A DNA stretch of 26,021 bases from NCBI GenBank assembly GCA_018334795.1, contig JAGXLH010000010.1:1-26021 (forward strand), written 5' to 3'. This DNA comes from Thermoplasmatota archaeon. Its GTDB lineage: Archaea; Thermoplasmatota; E2; DHVEG-1. Below the pieces are notes generated by a model that was given only the letters and a program-made list of their open reading frames with translations, was not told the DNA's origin and made no database searches. The translations under genes were made by a program, and so were the position numbers. Positions 1 to 8,462 of this stretch are shown piece after piece (position 1 is the first letter of the stretch; every line of letters starts with the position of its first letter).

Positions 1-368
1 AGGGTTTTTGTTTAATGTGGGCGTTAACTGTTTTTCTTATCTGGCTTGTCGTTGGAACACCATGGATTGCCATTATTCCACCATTGTTCATGGCGTTTGG
101 AGATGGAGTAACTGGGGTTGTCCGAAATGCAGTTTTTAAAAAACGAACGAAGAATCCTATTGGTAATGTATTCATGGTCATAGTCTGTATTCCTCTTGGT
201 TATTATTTCGCAGGTATGGCCGGCATTCCTTTTTGGGGCGTTCTTGCTGCTGTTGTTGCCTCCTTTGTTGAACGATATGAATTCGGACCAATCGATGATA
301 ACATCTTAATCACTGTTTCCTCAACAATAATTTTGCTAACCGGATATTATCTTGGCCCGCTTTTTTAG
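1..368 (+). CDS. Dolichol kinase/SEC59-type CTP transferase, 3' part
   Basis: The reading frame is open to the left edge (codons from base 3), so the ATG at 15 is probably internal and the gene is truncated at its 5' end. About 121 residues are visible. They contain the C-terminal signature of the dolichol kinase / CDP-lipid transferase superfamily (SEC59, COG0170): a GDG motif in a hydrophobic segment, a basic KKRTKNPIGN stretch where the family has the K-S-x-x-G loop, and an acidic ERYEFGPIDDN segment where the family has its conserved E...DDN. About four hydrophobic segments are visible. Family members use CTP to phosphorylate or cytidylylate polyprenols and related lipids in the membrane; the archaeal substrate cannot be told from the sequence. 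The family call is fairly secure, the substrate unknown. Confidence 0.75.
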   Translation, partial: GFCLMWALTVFLIWLVVGTPWIAIIPPLFMAFGDGVTGVVRNAVFKKRTKNPIGNVFMVIVCIPLGYYFAGMAGIPFWGVLAAVVASFVERYEFGPIDDNILITVSSTIILLTGYYLGPLF

Positions 369-386
369 GAAATCATTAAAACATTG

Positions 387-412
387 TTTAAGATGTGTCA
401 ATACATCTAAAA
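387..412. promoter_or_regulatory. Inverted repeat upstream of ABC exporter operon
   Basis: AGATGT (391-396) and ACATCT (403-408) form an inverted repeat around GTCAAT, and flanking TTT/AAA triplets extend the symmetry with one mismatch. It lies 38 bases before the exporter ATG. It could be an operator or a short RNA hairpin; this is a suggestion from symmetry only. Confidence 0.3.
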
Positions 413-445
413 AGTTACCTAATCTTAAAAAAAGGTGAAGGAAAC

Positions 446-1510
446 ATGACTGATGGATTGAAGAAGAAATCTGTGAAATGTCCTCAATGCAACCATCAAT
501 TTCAAATCATGGGAAAACCAGGAGAAAAAAAGATTGTTACTTGTGATCACTGCGGATTAAAAGGATACATTAGATTTAAAAAAACTATCGCAGAACAAAA
601 AACACAATCATCTACTCCATCAAGTCATTCATATAAAGATGCAATTCAAGTAAGTCATCTTTCAAAAAAATATAAAGATGTTATCGCTGTTGATAACATT
701 TCTTTCAAAGTTAAAAGAGGAGAAATCTTTGGATTCCTTGGCCCAAATGGAGCAGGAAAGACTACAACCATTCGAACATTACTTGGATTTTTAAAGCCAA
801 ATGCTGGAACTGCTCTAGTTGGTGGATTAAAAATAAATGATCATCTTGTAGATATCCGAAAAAAGGTTGGATATATACCTGGTGAACTCGCGTTATATGA
901 ACATTTAACTGGAAAACAATGCCTCAAATATTTTAGTGATATTAGAAACACTGATTTATCATTACTTAATGAACTTCAAACCATTTTTGAATTACCACTT
1001 GACAGAAAAATCAAAACCTATTCGCGAGGAATGAAACAAAAACTAGGGATTGTACAAGCGTTTATGGATGATCCTGAAATCGTGATCATGGATGAACCAA
1101 CAAGTGGACTTGATCCATTATTACAACAAAAATTTTATCGTTTTTTACAAAATGAAAAGGAAAAAGGCCGAACCATGTTTTTTTCTTCCCACATTCTCAG
1201 TGAAGTAGAAAAAATATGTGACCGGGTTGCTATCATTCGAAAAGGAAATATTGTTGCACTTGAACGAATTGAGGATCTGAAAAAGAAAAAAGGGAAAAAG
1301 ATTCGATTGAAAATAAAAGAATCAAATGAAAAACTTACTTCGTTTCCCAATGCAAAACAGGTAAATGGATGGATCGAATTTGTTACTGAAGACCATATTG
1401 ATGAAACTATCAAAAAAATAGCGAAATATACTATCGTTGATTTAGAAATCCAGGAGTTCAGTCTTGAAGACATCTTTATTCGTTATTATGATGAAGGAGA
1501 GGATAACTAA
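446..1510 (+). CDS. ABC transporter ATPase with N-terminal zinc ribbon
   Basis: The ATPase of a two-component ABC-2 exporter, 354 residues from the ATG at 446. That start is preferred over a GTG at 395 because AGGTGA (433-438) sits 7 bases upstream. Residues 12-36 hold a CPQC...CDHC pair, a zinc-ribbon arrangement not normally part of these ATPases. The nucleotide-binding domain begins near residue 66: Walker A GPNGAGKTT (99-107), signature SRGMKQ (193-198), Walker B IVIMDEP (about 212-218), D-loop SGLDP and switch His 249. The C-terminal 80 residues resemble the variable tail of drug- and NosF-type exporter ATPases. The stop codon overlaps the permease start by one base (TAATG), so the two are co-transcribed and translationally coupled. 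The transported substrate is unknown. The ribbon could bind nucleic acid, the permease or metal; nothing in the sequence decides this. Confidence 0.9.
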   Translation: MTDGLKKKSVKCPQCNHQFQIMGKPGEKKIVTCDHCGLKGYIRFKKTIAEQKTQSSTPSSHSYKDAIQVSHLSKKYKDVIAVDNISFKVKRGEIFGFLGPNGAGKTTTIRTLLGFLKPNAGTALVGGLKINDHLVDIRKKVGYIPGELALYEHLTGKQCLKYFSDIRNTDLSLLNELQTIFELPLDRKIKTYSRGMKQKLGIVQAFMDDPEIVIMDEPTSGLDPLLQQKFYRFLQNEKEKGRTMFFSSHILSEVEKICDRVAIIRKGNIVALERIEDLKKKKGKKIRLKIKESNEKLTSFPNAKQVNGWIEFVTEDHIDETIKKIAKYTIVDLEIQEFSLEDIFIRYYDEGEDN

Positions 1511-2337
1511 TGCAAACCGTCAGTCAGCGAATACTTGACATCCTTCGTTTTCGCATCGCTATTCAAACCATTAAAGATTACTGGAAATCCACCTTAATTC
1601 TTACACTTCTTTTTTCTGGAATGGCCGCGTTATATGCCGGGATGTTTCCTGCCTTTGAAGAAATGATGGTAGAAATGGGAGAATCTGGAGCATTGGATTC
1701 TTTTGCTTTTATTCCAGGTTACGAAGATATGGCAAGTTATGTTGGATTTTTAAACATGGAAATGTATCAAATCTTTTGGGTACTTATCCTTGGAATCATT
1801 ATTGGATTTCTTGCCGCATCAAGTATTGCTAAAGAAATTGAATCAAAAACAATTGATATCTTAATGTCAAATCCAGTTTCTCGGAAACAAATTATTATTG
1901 AGAAATTCTTTGGGCTTCTCCCAATGGTTCTTATCATCAATTTTGTTGCCATGCTTACCGTTATGATGATGACCATAGCAATTGGTGAAGATCTTAATTT
2001 CTGGCATCTAACCTTAACTCATCTTATTTCATTACCTTATTTTTTCTCCATTATCGCTATCGGATTATTTATTTCAACATTGTTTGATGAAAAAATGAAA
2101 GCAAGTGTAGTGATGATGGCTATTGTAGTAGCAATGTTTATCTTTGATTCAATAGCTGAAATGATACCTGATTATGAAACACTAGGTCTTATCTCATTAA
2201 AACATTATTTCAAACCGTATAATGCATTAAAACTAGGGCAAATAGATGCTACCGGTAACATAATTTTAATCCTTGTTACCATCATTGCGCTAATTGCAGC
2301 AATGTTTTATTTTGATTGGAAGGACATAACATTTTAA
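1510..2337 (+). CDS. ABC-2 type permease, NosY-like
   Basis: The membrane subunit of the exporter whose ATPase lies immediately upstream. It has 275 residues with about six hydrophobic segments. The conserved ABC-2 coupling region is recognisable: after the second hydrophobic segment comes KEIESKTIDILMSNPVSRKQ, an amphipathic stretch in the family position between membrane segments. A loop of about 50 residues after the first segment is rich in Met, Glu and Gly and probably faces outside. It starts at ATG 1510 within the stop of the ATPase gene. Export of a lipid, peptide, drug or metal complex are all possible. The 3' end lies 8 bases from the end of the convergent tRNA-Ala gene. Confidence 0.88.
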   Translation: MQTVSQRILDILRFRIAIQTIKDYWKSTLILTLLFSGMAALYAGMFPAFEEMMVEMGESGALDSFAFIPGYEDMASYVGFLNMEMYQIFWVLILGIIIGFLAASSIAKEIESKTIDILMSNPVSRKQIIIEKFFGLLPMVLIINFVAMLTVMMMTIAIGEDLNFWHLTLTHLISLPYFFSIIAIGLFISTLFDEKMKASVVMMAIVVAMFIFDSIAEMIPDYETLGLISLKHYFKPYNALKLGQIDATGNIILILVTIIALIAAMFYFDWKDITF

Positions 2338-2345
2338 AATAAGAG

Positions 2346-2419
2346 TGGACTTGTCGGGATTTGAACCCGAGGCCTCTTCCATGCCAAGGAAGCGATCTTC
2401 CGAGCTGATCTACAAGCCC
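2346..2419 (-). tRNA. tRNA-Ala(GGC)
   Basis: Read on the minus strand the 74-base sequence folds as a complete cloverleaf. It has a 7-bp acceptor stem GGGCTTG/CAAGTCC (one G-U), a D arm with GATC/GATC, and an anticodon stem CTTCC/GGAAG with loop TTGGCAT (anticodon GGC, alanine). The T arm is TCGGG/CCCGA with loop TTCAAAT, and the discriminator base is A. No CCA is encoded and no intron is present. It converges on the permease gene. Confidence 0.95.
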
Positions 2420-2539
2420 ATTACGTTCTATTTTTCTTCTTTAGCGGCAGGTGAAATAAATAGGAGCACATAAATATTGCGCCTGAGAAAAATTCTTATT
2501 TTTCATTGAGAAATATTTTTTGTATTCATTGGTTAACAT

Positions 2540-2548
2540 TTTATATGA
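2540..2548 (+). promoter_or_regulatory. Candidate TATA box for histidine kinase
   Basis: TTTATATGA resembles an archaeal TATA element. It would start transcription near 2567 and give a leader of about 90 bases. A second AT-rich stretch at 2567-2580 is a weaker alternative. Confidence 0.35.
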
Positions 2549-2604
2549 CCGCGAGTTTATGATATTGTATTAAACTATATCAAGGATGGGATGTGAAACG
2601 AAAT

Positions 2605-2630
2605 GAGTTTTTTTGTGATGGGAAAAACTC
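2605..2630 (+). promoter_or_regulatory. Stem-loop in the leader of the histidine kinase gene
   Basis: GAGTTTTT (2605-2612) and AAAAACTC (2623-2630) can pair as an 8-bp stem with a loop of about 10 bases. It lies 14 bases before the GGTGA ribosome-binding site (2644-2648), so it may affect translation of the kinase or be a short structured leader element. No known riboswitch class is recognised. Confidence 0.4.
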
Positions 2631-2655
2631 GTTAGTAAAAGATGGTGAGTGAAGA

Positions 2656-5247
2656 ATGATTGACATCGTAGATACGTATCTGTATTTGTTATTTTTATCA
2701 GGAATTTTTGCGTTTATTCTAGCATATTATGCGTGGCATACGTTTGTTATTCAACAAAAAATGACTCCTGCAAAATATTTTACATTCCTTTTAACATGTG
2801 TTGGTATCTGGTCTTTTGGAAGTGGACTAGCATTATGGTTTACTTCAACCGATTTAACGTATCTCTGTGAACAATGGAAATATCTAGGCATCGTTTTTAT
2901 TCCGCCCACTTGGCTTCTTCTTGCTAGTTCCTGGACGGGTAGGGATAGTTGGGTAAACTGGAAAAGCATAGTTGCATTGTATAGTATCCCACTTGTTAGT
3001 TTGATAATTATTTTTACTGATAATTTTCATCATCTTTTCTGGCAAAATATTGATTATGTGTTCCTCGGTTCATTTGTTGAAACGTCAGTAGTGCATGGAC
3101 CTGCTTGGTGGTTGTTTTGGGGTTATGCATATGTCATACTTATTTTAGCGACGATGTATCTTATTCGAAGTGCAATAACACTTCAAAATTTCTATAAAAA
3201 GCAAGCTTTTCTGTTGTTATTAGGAGCAATTGTTCCCTGGATCGCAAATGCAATTTATTCTCTTGAATTATTGTATTCAGTTTTTGGTTCTTTTGATTTA
3301 ACTCCAATTAGTTTTGCATTCACAGGCTTGATCATTACCTATGGTTTTACTTATTTCAAACTTATTGATGTTTTTCCTGTTTCAAAAGAAACGGTATTTA
3401 ATAATTTGAAGGATCCGATAGTTGTATTTGATACTGATAAAAGAATTATTGAATTAAATAACAGTGCAGAAAAAATTTTTCAATTGAATGCAAGTGAAAT
3501 CATTGGAAGAAAATCTCACGAGGTGTTTACCTCTTTTCCTGAAATTTTTTATGCATTTAACCAATCAAACATAAAGCATAGCTTTGAAATTAAATTAAAC
3601 AAATCTAATTTTACCCAATATTATGATGCTACTCTTTCTAAAGTAATAGCAAGTAATCAACCAAATGGATATGTGTTATCCCTAAGAGATATCACCAGTA
3701 GAAAAAATGCAACCAACGCCTTGCAGGAAAGTGAAGAAAAATTTCGAACATTTACCGAAGCGGCATCCATTGCCATTATGATCTATCAAAACGATAGATG
3801 GATCTATGCTAATCCTGCTGCAGAGAAAATAACTGGTTATTCAAAAAAAGAATTATTACAAATGAAATTTTGGGAATTTACCCATCCCGATTTTAAAGAT
3901 ATGATCATTCAACGAGGGAAGTTACGTCAAAAAGGGGGAAATCCTCCATCTCATTATGAATTTAAAATTCTCACGAAACAAGGGATTGAAAAATGGGTGG
4001 AGTTGAATACTAAAACGATTTTGTTTATTGGAAAACGTGCTATTCTCGTTACTGCATCGGATATTACTGAACGAAAGAAATCCGCAAAAACAATTAATAA
4101 ACAACTTACGGCCATTAAATCCTCAGTGGATGGTATCGGCATTCTAAATCAAAAAGGAGAATATGAGTATTTAAATGATGCTCATGCCTCAATTTATGGC
4201 TATGATACCCCCCAAGATCTTATTGGGAAAAGTTGGCGAACACTGTATACGGAAAAGGAGTTATCTCGATTTGATGAAGAAATCATGCCTACTTTTCAAG
4301 AACATGGTCGTTGGAGAGGAGAAGCAGTCGGAAAGAAAAAAGATGGGACAACGTTTAATCAGGAAATTACATTGACCGGGATTGAAGATGGATTGATTTG
4401 TGTTGTTCGGGATATTACAAAGCAGAAGATGATGATTAAAGAACTTGAAGATGCTCATGAATTATTATATATTATCAATAAAGATTTAAAAAGAAAGGTT
4501 AAACTTCGAACTCAAGAAGTTGAACAGTTAATGAAACAAAAAGATGATTTTATTAATCAACTTGGTCATGATTTGAAAACCCCCATTACCCCATTGATGG
4601 TTTTGCTTCCAATTCTTAAAGAGAAAGTGAAAGAAAAGAAAGATGATGAATTATTCGAAGTTATCATCCGAAATGTTTATTTTATGAAAGATTTGGTGAA
4701 CAAAACCATTGATTTAGCCAAGTTGAACACGGATAAAATTAATTTTTCAATGGAATCAATCGTACTTTCAGATGAAATAGATGCAGTGATGAAAAATAAT
4801 CAAGTCCTCTTTGAGGAAAATAATATTTCCGTTCATTCCCATGTGAATTCTGATCTGATCGTTCATGGAGATAAACTTCGCATTCAGGAAGTATTTAACA
4901 ATCTGTTGACCAATGCTATTAAATATACTCCTGAAGACGGTGGAGTTGTTACTATTTCAGCAGAAGACACGGGTACTGATGAAATAACAATCTCTGTGAC
5001 AGATAGCGGAATTGGAATGAGCGAAGAACAACTATCACAAATGTTTGATGAATTTTATAAAGCAGATGAAAGCCGCCATAACTTAGATTCCAGTGGTCTT
5101 GGATTGACGATTACTAAAAAAATCATTGAAAAACATGGTGGACATATTTGGGCTGAAAGTGAAGGACCGGGTAAGGGAAGTACCTTTTATTTCACCTTGA
5201 AAAAGGAAAAGAATAAAAAAACAATGGAAAACATGTCCTCATCATAA
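2656..5247 (+). CDS. Membrane multi-PAS sensor histidine kinase
   Basis: A sensor kinase of 863 residues; GGTGA at 2644-2648 fixes the ATG start. Residues 1 to about 235 contain seven hydrophobic segments of the kind found in 7TM-type kinase sensor modules (HisKA_7TM). Three PAS domains follow, near 245-350 (begins DPIVVFDTD), 358-480 and 484-595. Next comes a short coiled coil and the HisKA dimerisation domain with phospho-acceptor His 638 in GHDLKTP. The ATPase domain has an N box (NNLLTNAIKY, Asn 753), G1 (DSGIGM), F box (DEFYKAD) and G2 (SGLGLTITKKII). All catalytic boxes look intact. There is no receiver domain and no response regulator gene in the window, so its partner is elsewhere. 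The signal could be membrane-borne or a PAS ligand; no cofactor-binding residue is diagnostic. Confidence 0.95.
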   Translation: MIDIVDTYLYLLFLSGIFAFILAYYAWHTFVIQQKMTPAKYFTFLLTCVGIWSFGSGLALWFTSTDLTYLCEQWKYLGIVFIPPTWLLLASSWTGRDSWVNWKSIVALYSIPLVSLIIIFTDNFHHLFWQNIDYVFLGSFVETSVVHGPAWWLFWGYAYVILILATMYLIRSAITLQNFYKKQAFLLLLGAIVPWIANAIYSLELLYSVFGSFDLTPISFAFTGLIITYGFTYFKLIDVFPVSKETVFNNLKDPIVVFDTDKRIIELNNSAEKIFQLNASEIIGRKSHEVFTSFPEIFYAFNQSNIKHSFEIKLNKSNFTQYYDATLSKVIASNQPNGYVLSLRDITSRKNATNALQESEEKFRTFTEAASIAIMIYQNDRWIYANPAAEKITGYSKKELLQMKFWEFTHPDFKDMIIQRGKLRQKGGNPPSHYEFKILTKQGIEKWVELNTKTILFIGKRAILVTASDITERKKSAKTINKQLTAIKSSVDGIGILNQKGEYEYLNDAHASIYGYDTPQDLIGKSWRTLYTEKELSRFDEEIMPTFQEHGRWRGEAVGKKKDGTTFNQEITLTGIEDGLICVVRDITKQKMMIKELEDAHELLYIINKDLKRKVKLRTQEVEQLMKQKDDFINQLGHDLKTPITPLMVLLPILKEKVKEKKDDELFEVIIRNVYFMKDLVNKTIDLAKLNTDKINFSMESIVLSDEIDAVMKNNQVLFEENNISVHSHVNSDLIVHGDKLRIQEVFNNLLTNAIKYTPEDGGVVTISAEDTGTDEITISVTDSGIGMSEEQLSQMFDEFYKADESRHNLDSSGLGLTITKKIIEKHGGHIWAESEGPGKGSTFYFTLKKEKNKKTMENMSSS

Positions 5248-5256
5248 TCATGGTTT

Positions 5257-5886
5257 ATGGTTACCACAATGAAAAAAAAGCAATTAGAAATGTTTTTACA
5301 AAAAATACCTGATTTTAATCAACCCAAACCTTCTTTTGAACAATATCAAACACCTGCAACGATTGCTGCTGACATATTATTTTATGCATATCAAAACCAT
5401 GATATCCTCAATAAAACCGTTGTTGATCTTGGATGTGGGACAGGTATGTTTACAGTCGGTTCAAAAGTATTAAACGCCAAGCACGTAATTGGCATTGATA
5501 TAGATGTTGACTGTATTTCTTTAGCTGAATCATTTGCTCAGAAACATCATCTTGATATCACTTTTTTAGTGCAAGATATATTGAAAAGTGATTTTTCAGC
5601 TGATACGGTGATTATGAATCCTCCATTTGGTGCACAAAAAGCAAATCAGCATGCAGACCGAGTATTTTTAGAAAAAGCAATTCGTAATGCATCTGTTGTT
5701 TATTCATTACATTTAACTAAAACAGTTCCTTTTTTAACCAAGATGATTAGATCTCTTAATGCAACGATTGATGATACATTTGAAATTTCATTTCCATTAA
5801 AAGGCCAATTCACATTTCACAAGAAACTTATGGGGAGGGTATCTGTAAGTTGCCTACGGATCATTCACTTGCCTGCTGAAGAGTAA
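5257..5886 (+). CDS. METTL5-type RNA N6-adenine methyltransferase
   Basis: A class I SAM-dependent methyltransferase of 209 residues. The SAM-binding motif DLGCGTG lies at 57-63 and the catalytic N6-adenine motif NPPFG at 121-125. The N-terminal EQYQTPATIAADIL segment (28-41) and the later VYSLH segment are characteristic of the METTL5/COG2263 family. Eukaryotic METTL5 makes an m6A in small-subunit rRNA; the archaeal relatives are presumed to act on rRNA too, which is family knowledge and not shown here. It starts 9 bases after the histidine kinase and has no clear ribosome-binding site; Met at 5269 is an alternative start. Its last 26 bases overlap the convergent minus-strand gene. Partners such as TRMT112 are not encoded nearby. 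Confidence 0.88.
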   Translation: MVTTMKKKQLEMFLQKIPDFNQPKPSFEQYQTPATIAADILFYAYQNHDILNKTVVDLGCGTGMFTVGSKVLNAKHVIGIDIDVDCISLAESFAQKHHLDITFLVQDILKSDFSADTVIMNPPFGAQKANQHADRVFLEKAIRNASVVYSLHLTKTVPFLTKMIRSLNATIDDTFEISFPLKGQFTFHKKLMGRVSVSCLRIIHLPAEE

Positions 5887-6928
5887 GTAAAAACCAAATG
5901 AGTTTTTCATGTTCTAAATAATCAGATACAAACCAAATCATCCATGGTTTCAAAAGGGTTTTCAATGATTCTCTCACCGGAAGGCTTTTGGAACACCACA
6001 ACAGGTTTCTTGCAAAGAGATCATGGGCTTTTGAATTACCAACAGTCAACTCTGGATGTGGTACTGAAAGTACTACACGGCCTCTGCCATAGTGTGTTGC
6101 GACAATTGCTTTTTTTCCTTTGATGGTATCATCATATGGATTGTCACTTCCTCTAAAAACGGCAATGTCATGAACTTTGGGCATAAACAATCGTAAAATA
6201 ATTGGTCCGTCCACCAACGGAGCATTACCCATCATAACTCGAACTCGACTACGGGCGTATGGCTCCTGAATAGGTAAATCAGCTGATTGAATTTTGATCG
6301 GCGCTCGGGAAATCGGAAGTTGACCAACAAGCTTTATCATATCTGCTCGTTTAAACCAGAATGGATACTTCAAAATATGATCAAAAGCACTTGCATCAGT
6401 ATACACATTCGCAAGTCCTAACATTGGAGTAAATGATCGTTCACCAATCGCTTTTTTTAATGGTTTTTTATAACCAGTTGGAAGATTAACCACACCAAGG
6501 GAGCCAAACGTTGAGTCACCACAGATTCCATAAAATCCTCCACCATTTCGAACGAACTTTTTCAGCTCAACCCGATAAGCACGAGGACTATTCCAACCAC
6601 CAACGCCACCAGGACCAACAACCACATCGATATCATACTTTTCTAGTTTACCCGATTGAACATCTCCACCTCGCCACCGATCCCAAAATTCAAAGATTTG
6701 AATGTTAACATCATATTCTTTTTCAGCTTGACGTAATATTCGTTTGTACATCATCATCATGATTCTTGCTGGAAGATCAAGGATGTCCCATCGCTGCCAA
6801 ATAAAAGCGACTTTTACGATTTTTTCATCATCACTAAAAAAACCTGCTTTCGCTGAGGGGATAATGGTTGGAACAAGTAAGATACTAACAAAAAAAATAG
6901 CAATAACACTTTTTGATTTATTTGGCAT
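5861..6928 (-). CDS. Exported glutamine amidotransferase-like (BPL_N-type) protein
   Basis: The product has 355 residues. Residues 1-28 form a signal peptide (basic start, hydrophobic core, SAKAG near the cleavage site), so the protein is secreted or membrane-tethered. The body resembles the class I glutamine amidotransferase-like fold of the biotin-protein-ligase N-terminal family. DVVVGPGG precedes a nucleophile-elbow motif GGGFYGICGDS with candidate nucleophile Cys 136. A later PHPEL motif (near 296) supplies the His-Glu pair expected of the triad. No ligase domain is fused. An extracytoplasmic role as a peptidase or amidase is possible, but substrate and activity are unknown. A weak AAGGGG site precedes the ATG. 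The C-terminus overlaps the methyltransferase gene by 26 bases. Confidence 0.72.
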   Translation of the reverse strand: MPNKSKSVIAIFFVSILLVPTIIPSAKAGFFSDDEKIVKVAFIWQRWDILDLPARIMMMMYKRILRQAEKEYDVNIQIFEFWDRWRGGDVQSGKLEKYDIDVVVGPGGVGGWNSPRAYRVELKKFVRNGGGFYGICGDSTFGSLGVVNLPTGYKKPLKKAIGERSFTPMLGLANVYTDASAFDHILKYPFWFKRADMIKLVGQLPISRAPIKIQSADLPIQEPYARSRVRVMMGNAPLVDGPIILRLFMPKVHDIAVFRGSDNPYDDTIKGKKAIVATHYGRGRVVLSVPHPELTVGNSKAHDLFARNLLWCSKSLPVRESLKTLLKPWMIWFVSDYLEHEKLIWFLLTLQQASE

Positions 6929-7045
6929 ATTCTAAAAACCCCTTGTTTATCTAAACGTCAAATAATATTATAGAAAAAGATAATAATAAATCTTGTGTTT
7001 ATTGTAGTGAAAAAAAAGTGAAAAGAAAAAGAAAAAAACGTTTTT

Positions 7046-7720
7046 TTAGTTAGTAAAGTCTGAAAGGCTAATAAGTTCAACAGCAGTAGCAAATCGACTT
7101 AATCCTAAGAAAAACGTAAAACTTTGTTGTGGCAATTGTTGAGGGATCTCAACATAAATTCCTTTGAATCGGAACATAAACCCAATTTGATTTCCAGTAA
7201 CAGTTGTTGTTTCAAACGGATTTAAATCTATGATGGTGGTTATACTTGGTATCTTAAACATTTCTGATCCTTCTTGATACATCCAAAACTCGATAGGTTT
7301 CATAAAGGAAACGCCACCTTTCTTAAATGGATTTAAGGACATGCTCCAACCTTCACTGAAGACAAGTTTTCCCTTTGTCAGCATTTCAGAATCAAAAATC
7401 TGACCCACAATACGAGAAAGGATAGGATAGTCTCCTACGTTGAGAAACTTTAACAATAATTCAAGCACCCCATCTATATCAATTTGATTTTTTAAAAGAT
7501 CAAGTAAGCCAGATAATCGTGACTGTAACACTTGAACTTCTTCTTCGGTGAGAACCATTGTTTCTTTGACGAACTGTCCATTTTCAGCAACAGAAGTTAA
7601 TTCAACAGCGTATGTAGGTTGGTTTGCTTTTTGATCTGCGGTGATTGCAGGAGCCATTGCTAGACTAAGAAAAAGAGCTGCAACCGCAAGTATCAAACCT
7701 TTCTTTTGAATTGACACCAT
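7046..7720 (-). CDS. Exported protein of unknown function
   Basis: I do not recognise the family. The 224-residue product has an evident signal peptide (basic SIQKKG, a hydrophobic core of about 15 residues, then APAITADQ with likely cleavage near residue 28). It has no other convincing membrane segment. Residues 55-95 are predicted helical and leucine-rich (TEEEVQVLQSRLSGLLDLL), while the C-terminal half alternates hydrophobic residues as in a beta domain. A strong GGAGG site (7729-7733, read on minus) is 8 bases before the ATG. It lies upstream of and in the same direction as the amidotransferase-like gene, 117 bases apart, with a T-rich stretch between them, so co-transcription is uncertain. 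Confidence 0.7.
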   Translation of the reverse strand: MVSIQKKGLILAVAALFLSLAMAPAITADQKANQPTYAVELTSVAENGQFVKETMVLTEEEVQVLQSRLSGLLDLLKNQIDIDGVLELLLKFLNVGDYPILSRIVGQIFDSEMLTKGKLVFSEGWSMSLNPFKKGGVSFMKPIEFWMYQEGSEMFKIPSITTIIDLNPFETTTVTGNQIGFMFRFKGIYVEIPQQLPQQSFTFFLGLSRFATAVELISLSDFTN

Positions 7721-8041
7721 ATTTTATGCCTCCTTTATATATTAAATCTTAAATATCTAGGTAAACTTATATTGTGCTTTTTATTTAAACTTTTCTTAAA
7801 AAACAAGTGATTAGGCGATTTCTTCTAAAAAAAAAGTTAGAGGCTATTCGGCCATCATGAAAAAAATAGACAATTGCTTTAATCAATACATGCAAAAAAA
7901 CAAAAAAACCTTACAAAAACTTAAAAAACCCTGATGAATTCAGGAACAAAAGCAGAAAACCATCCGAAAGTATAATAACACATTACTTTATCTGCATTCG
8001 ATTTAGAGCTCGATAGAGAAACAACAGGAAACGTGATGAAC
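7721..8041. other. Divergent intergenic region before uL15
   Basis: This stretch separates the minus-strand exported protein from the uL15 gene. On the minus strand it holds GGAGG (7729-7733) and a TATA-like GTTTAAATAAAAA near 7779-7790. On the plus strand it holds a small CCTGA/TCAGG stem-loop (7930-7944) and the uL15 promoter. A basic 25-codon ATG frame (7857-7934) is present but not supported as a gene. Nothing else was recognised. Confidence 0.6.
7965..7978 (+). promoter_or_regulatory. BRE/TATA promoter of the uL15-secY genes
   Basis: CGAAAG followed directly by TATAATAA is a textbook archaeal BRE plus TATA box. Transcription would start near 7997, leaving a leader of about 45 bases before the uL15 ATG. 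Confidence 0.6.
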
Positions 8042-8440
8042 ATGACTCGGAAAAAGACCAAGAAATTCAGAGGATCAATGACACACGGCCGAGGGAAAAA
8101 AGCCGGTCGAGGAGCCGGACTCCGTGGCGGAAGAGGAAACGCCGGCCTGTCAAAACACCGAATTATGCATTTAAACAAATACATGCCTAATCATTCCTTT
8201 GGAAAACATGGATTCAAACGTCCACAAGGAACTAGAGTGGAAAATACTATTATTAACGTTGGAAAACTCAAAGAACAATTTCCTAAAAAAACAACAATTA
8301 ATTTAACAGAGGAAGGATATGACAAGTTGTTAGGCGGTGGATCTGTTTCCAAAGGATATAAAATAACAGTAAAAAAAGCTTCACAGAAAGCAATGGAAAA
8401 AATCAAGGGTAATGGTGGCGAAGTCACCATTCCTGAATAA
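8042..8440 (+). CDS. rpl15: Large-subunit ribosomal protein uL15
   Basis: The N-terminus MTRKKTKKFRGSMTHGRGKK and the following Gly/Arg-rich segment (GRGAGLRGGRG) are diagnostic of archaeal uL15 (L15/L27a). The ATG at 8042 gives 132 residues, close to the family length. It is preferred over the GTG at 8033, because GTGAT at 8033-8037 can itself act as the ribosome-binding site. The basic N-terminus threads into 23S rRNA; the C-terminal half is the compact domain (VSKGYKITVKKAS, ending GGEVTIPE). secY follows after 22 bases, the usual archaeal order. Confidence 0.96.
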   Translation: MTRKKTKKFRGSMTHGRGKKAGRGAGLRGGRGNAGLSKHRIMHLNKYMPNHSFGKHGFKRPQGTRVENTIINVGKLKEQFPKKTTINLTEEGYDKLLGGGSVSKGYKITVKKASQKAMEKIKGNGGEVTIPE

Positions 8441-8462
8441 AAAAAGAGATTCCGGGTTTGCT

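Noticed and set aside
395..445. Longer N-terminus of the ABC ATPase from a GTG
   Set aside because: The GTG lies in an inverted repeat and lacks a ribosome-binding site, whereas AGGTGA is ideally placed for the ATG at 446.
7857..7934. Basic 25-codon ATG frame before uL15
   Set aside because: It has no properly spaced ribosome-binding site, lies in A-rich sequence where Lys codons arise by chance, and precedes the uL15 TATA box.
8412..8462. SecY start at GTG 8412
   Set aside because: It would overlap uL15 by 29 bases and add residues not like SecY; ATG 8463 begins a normal N-terminus.
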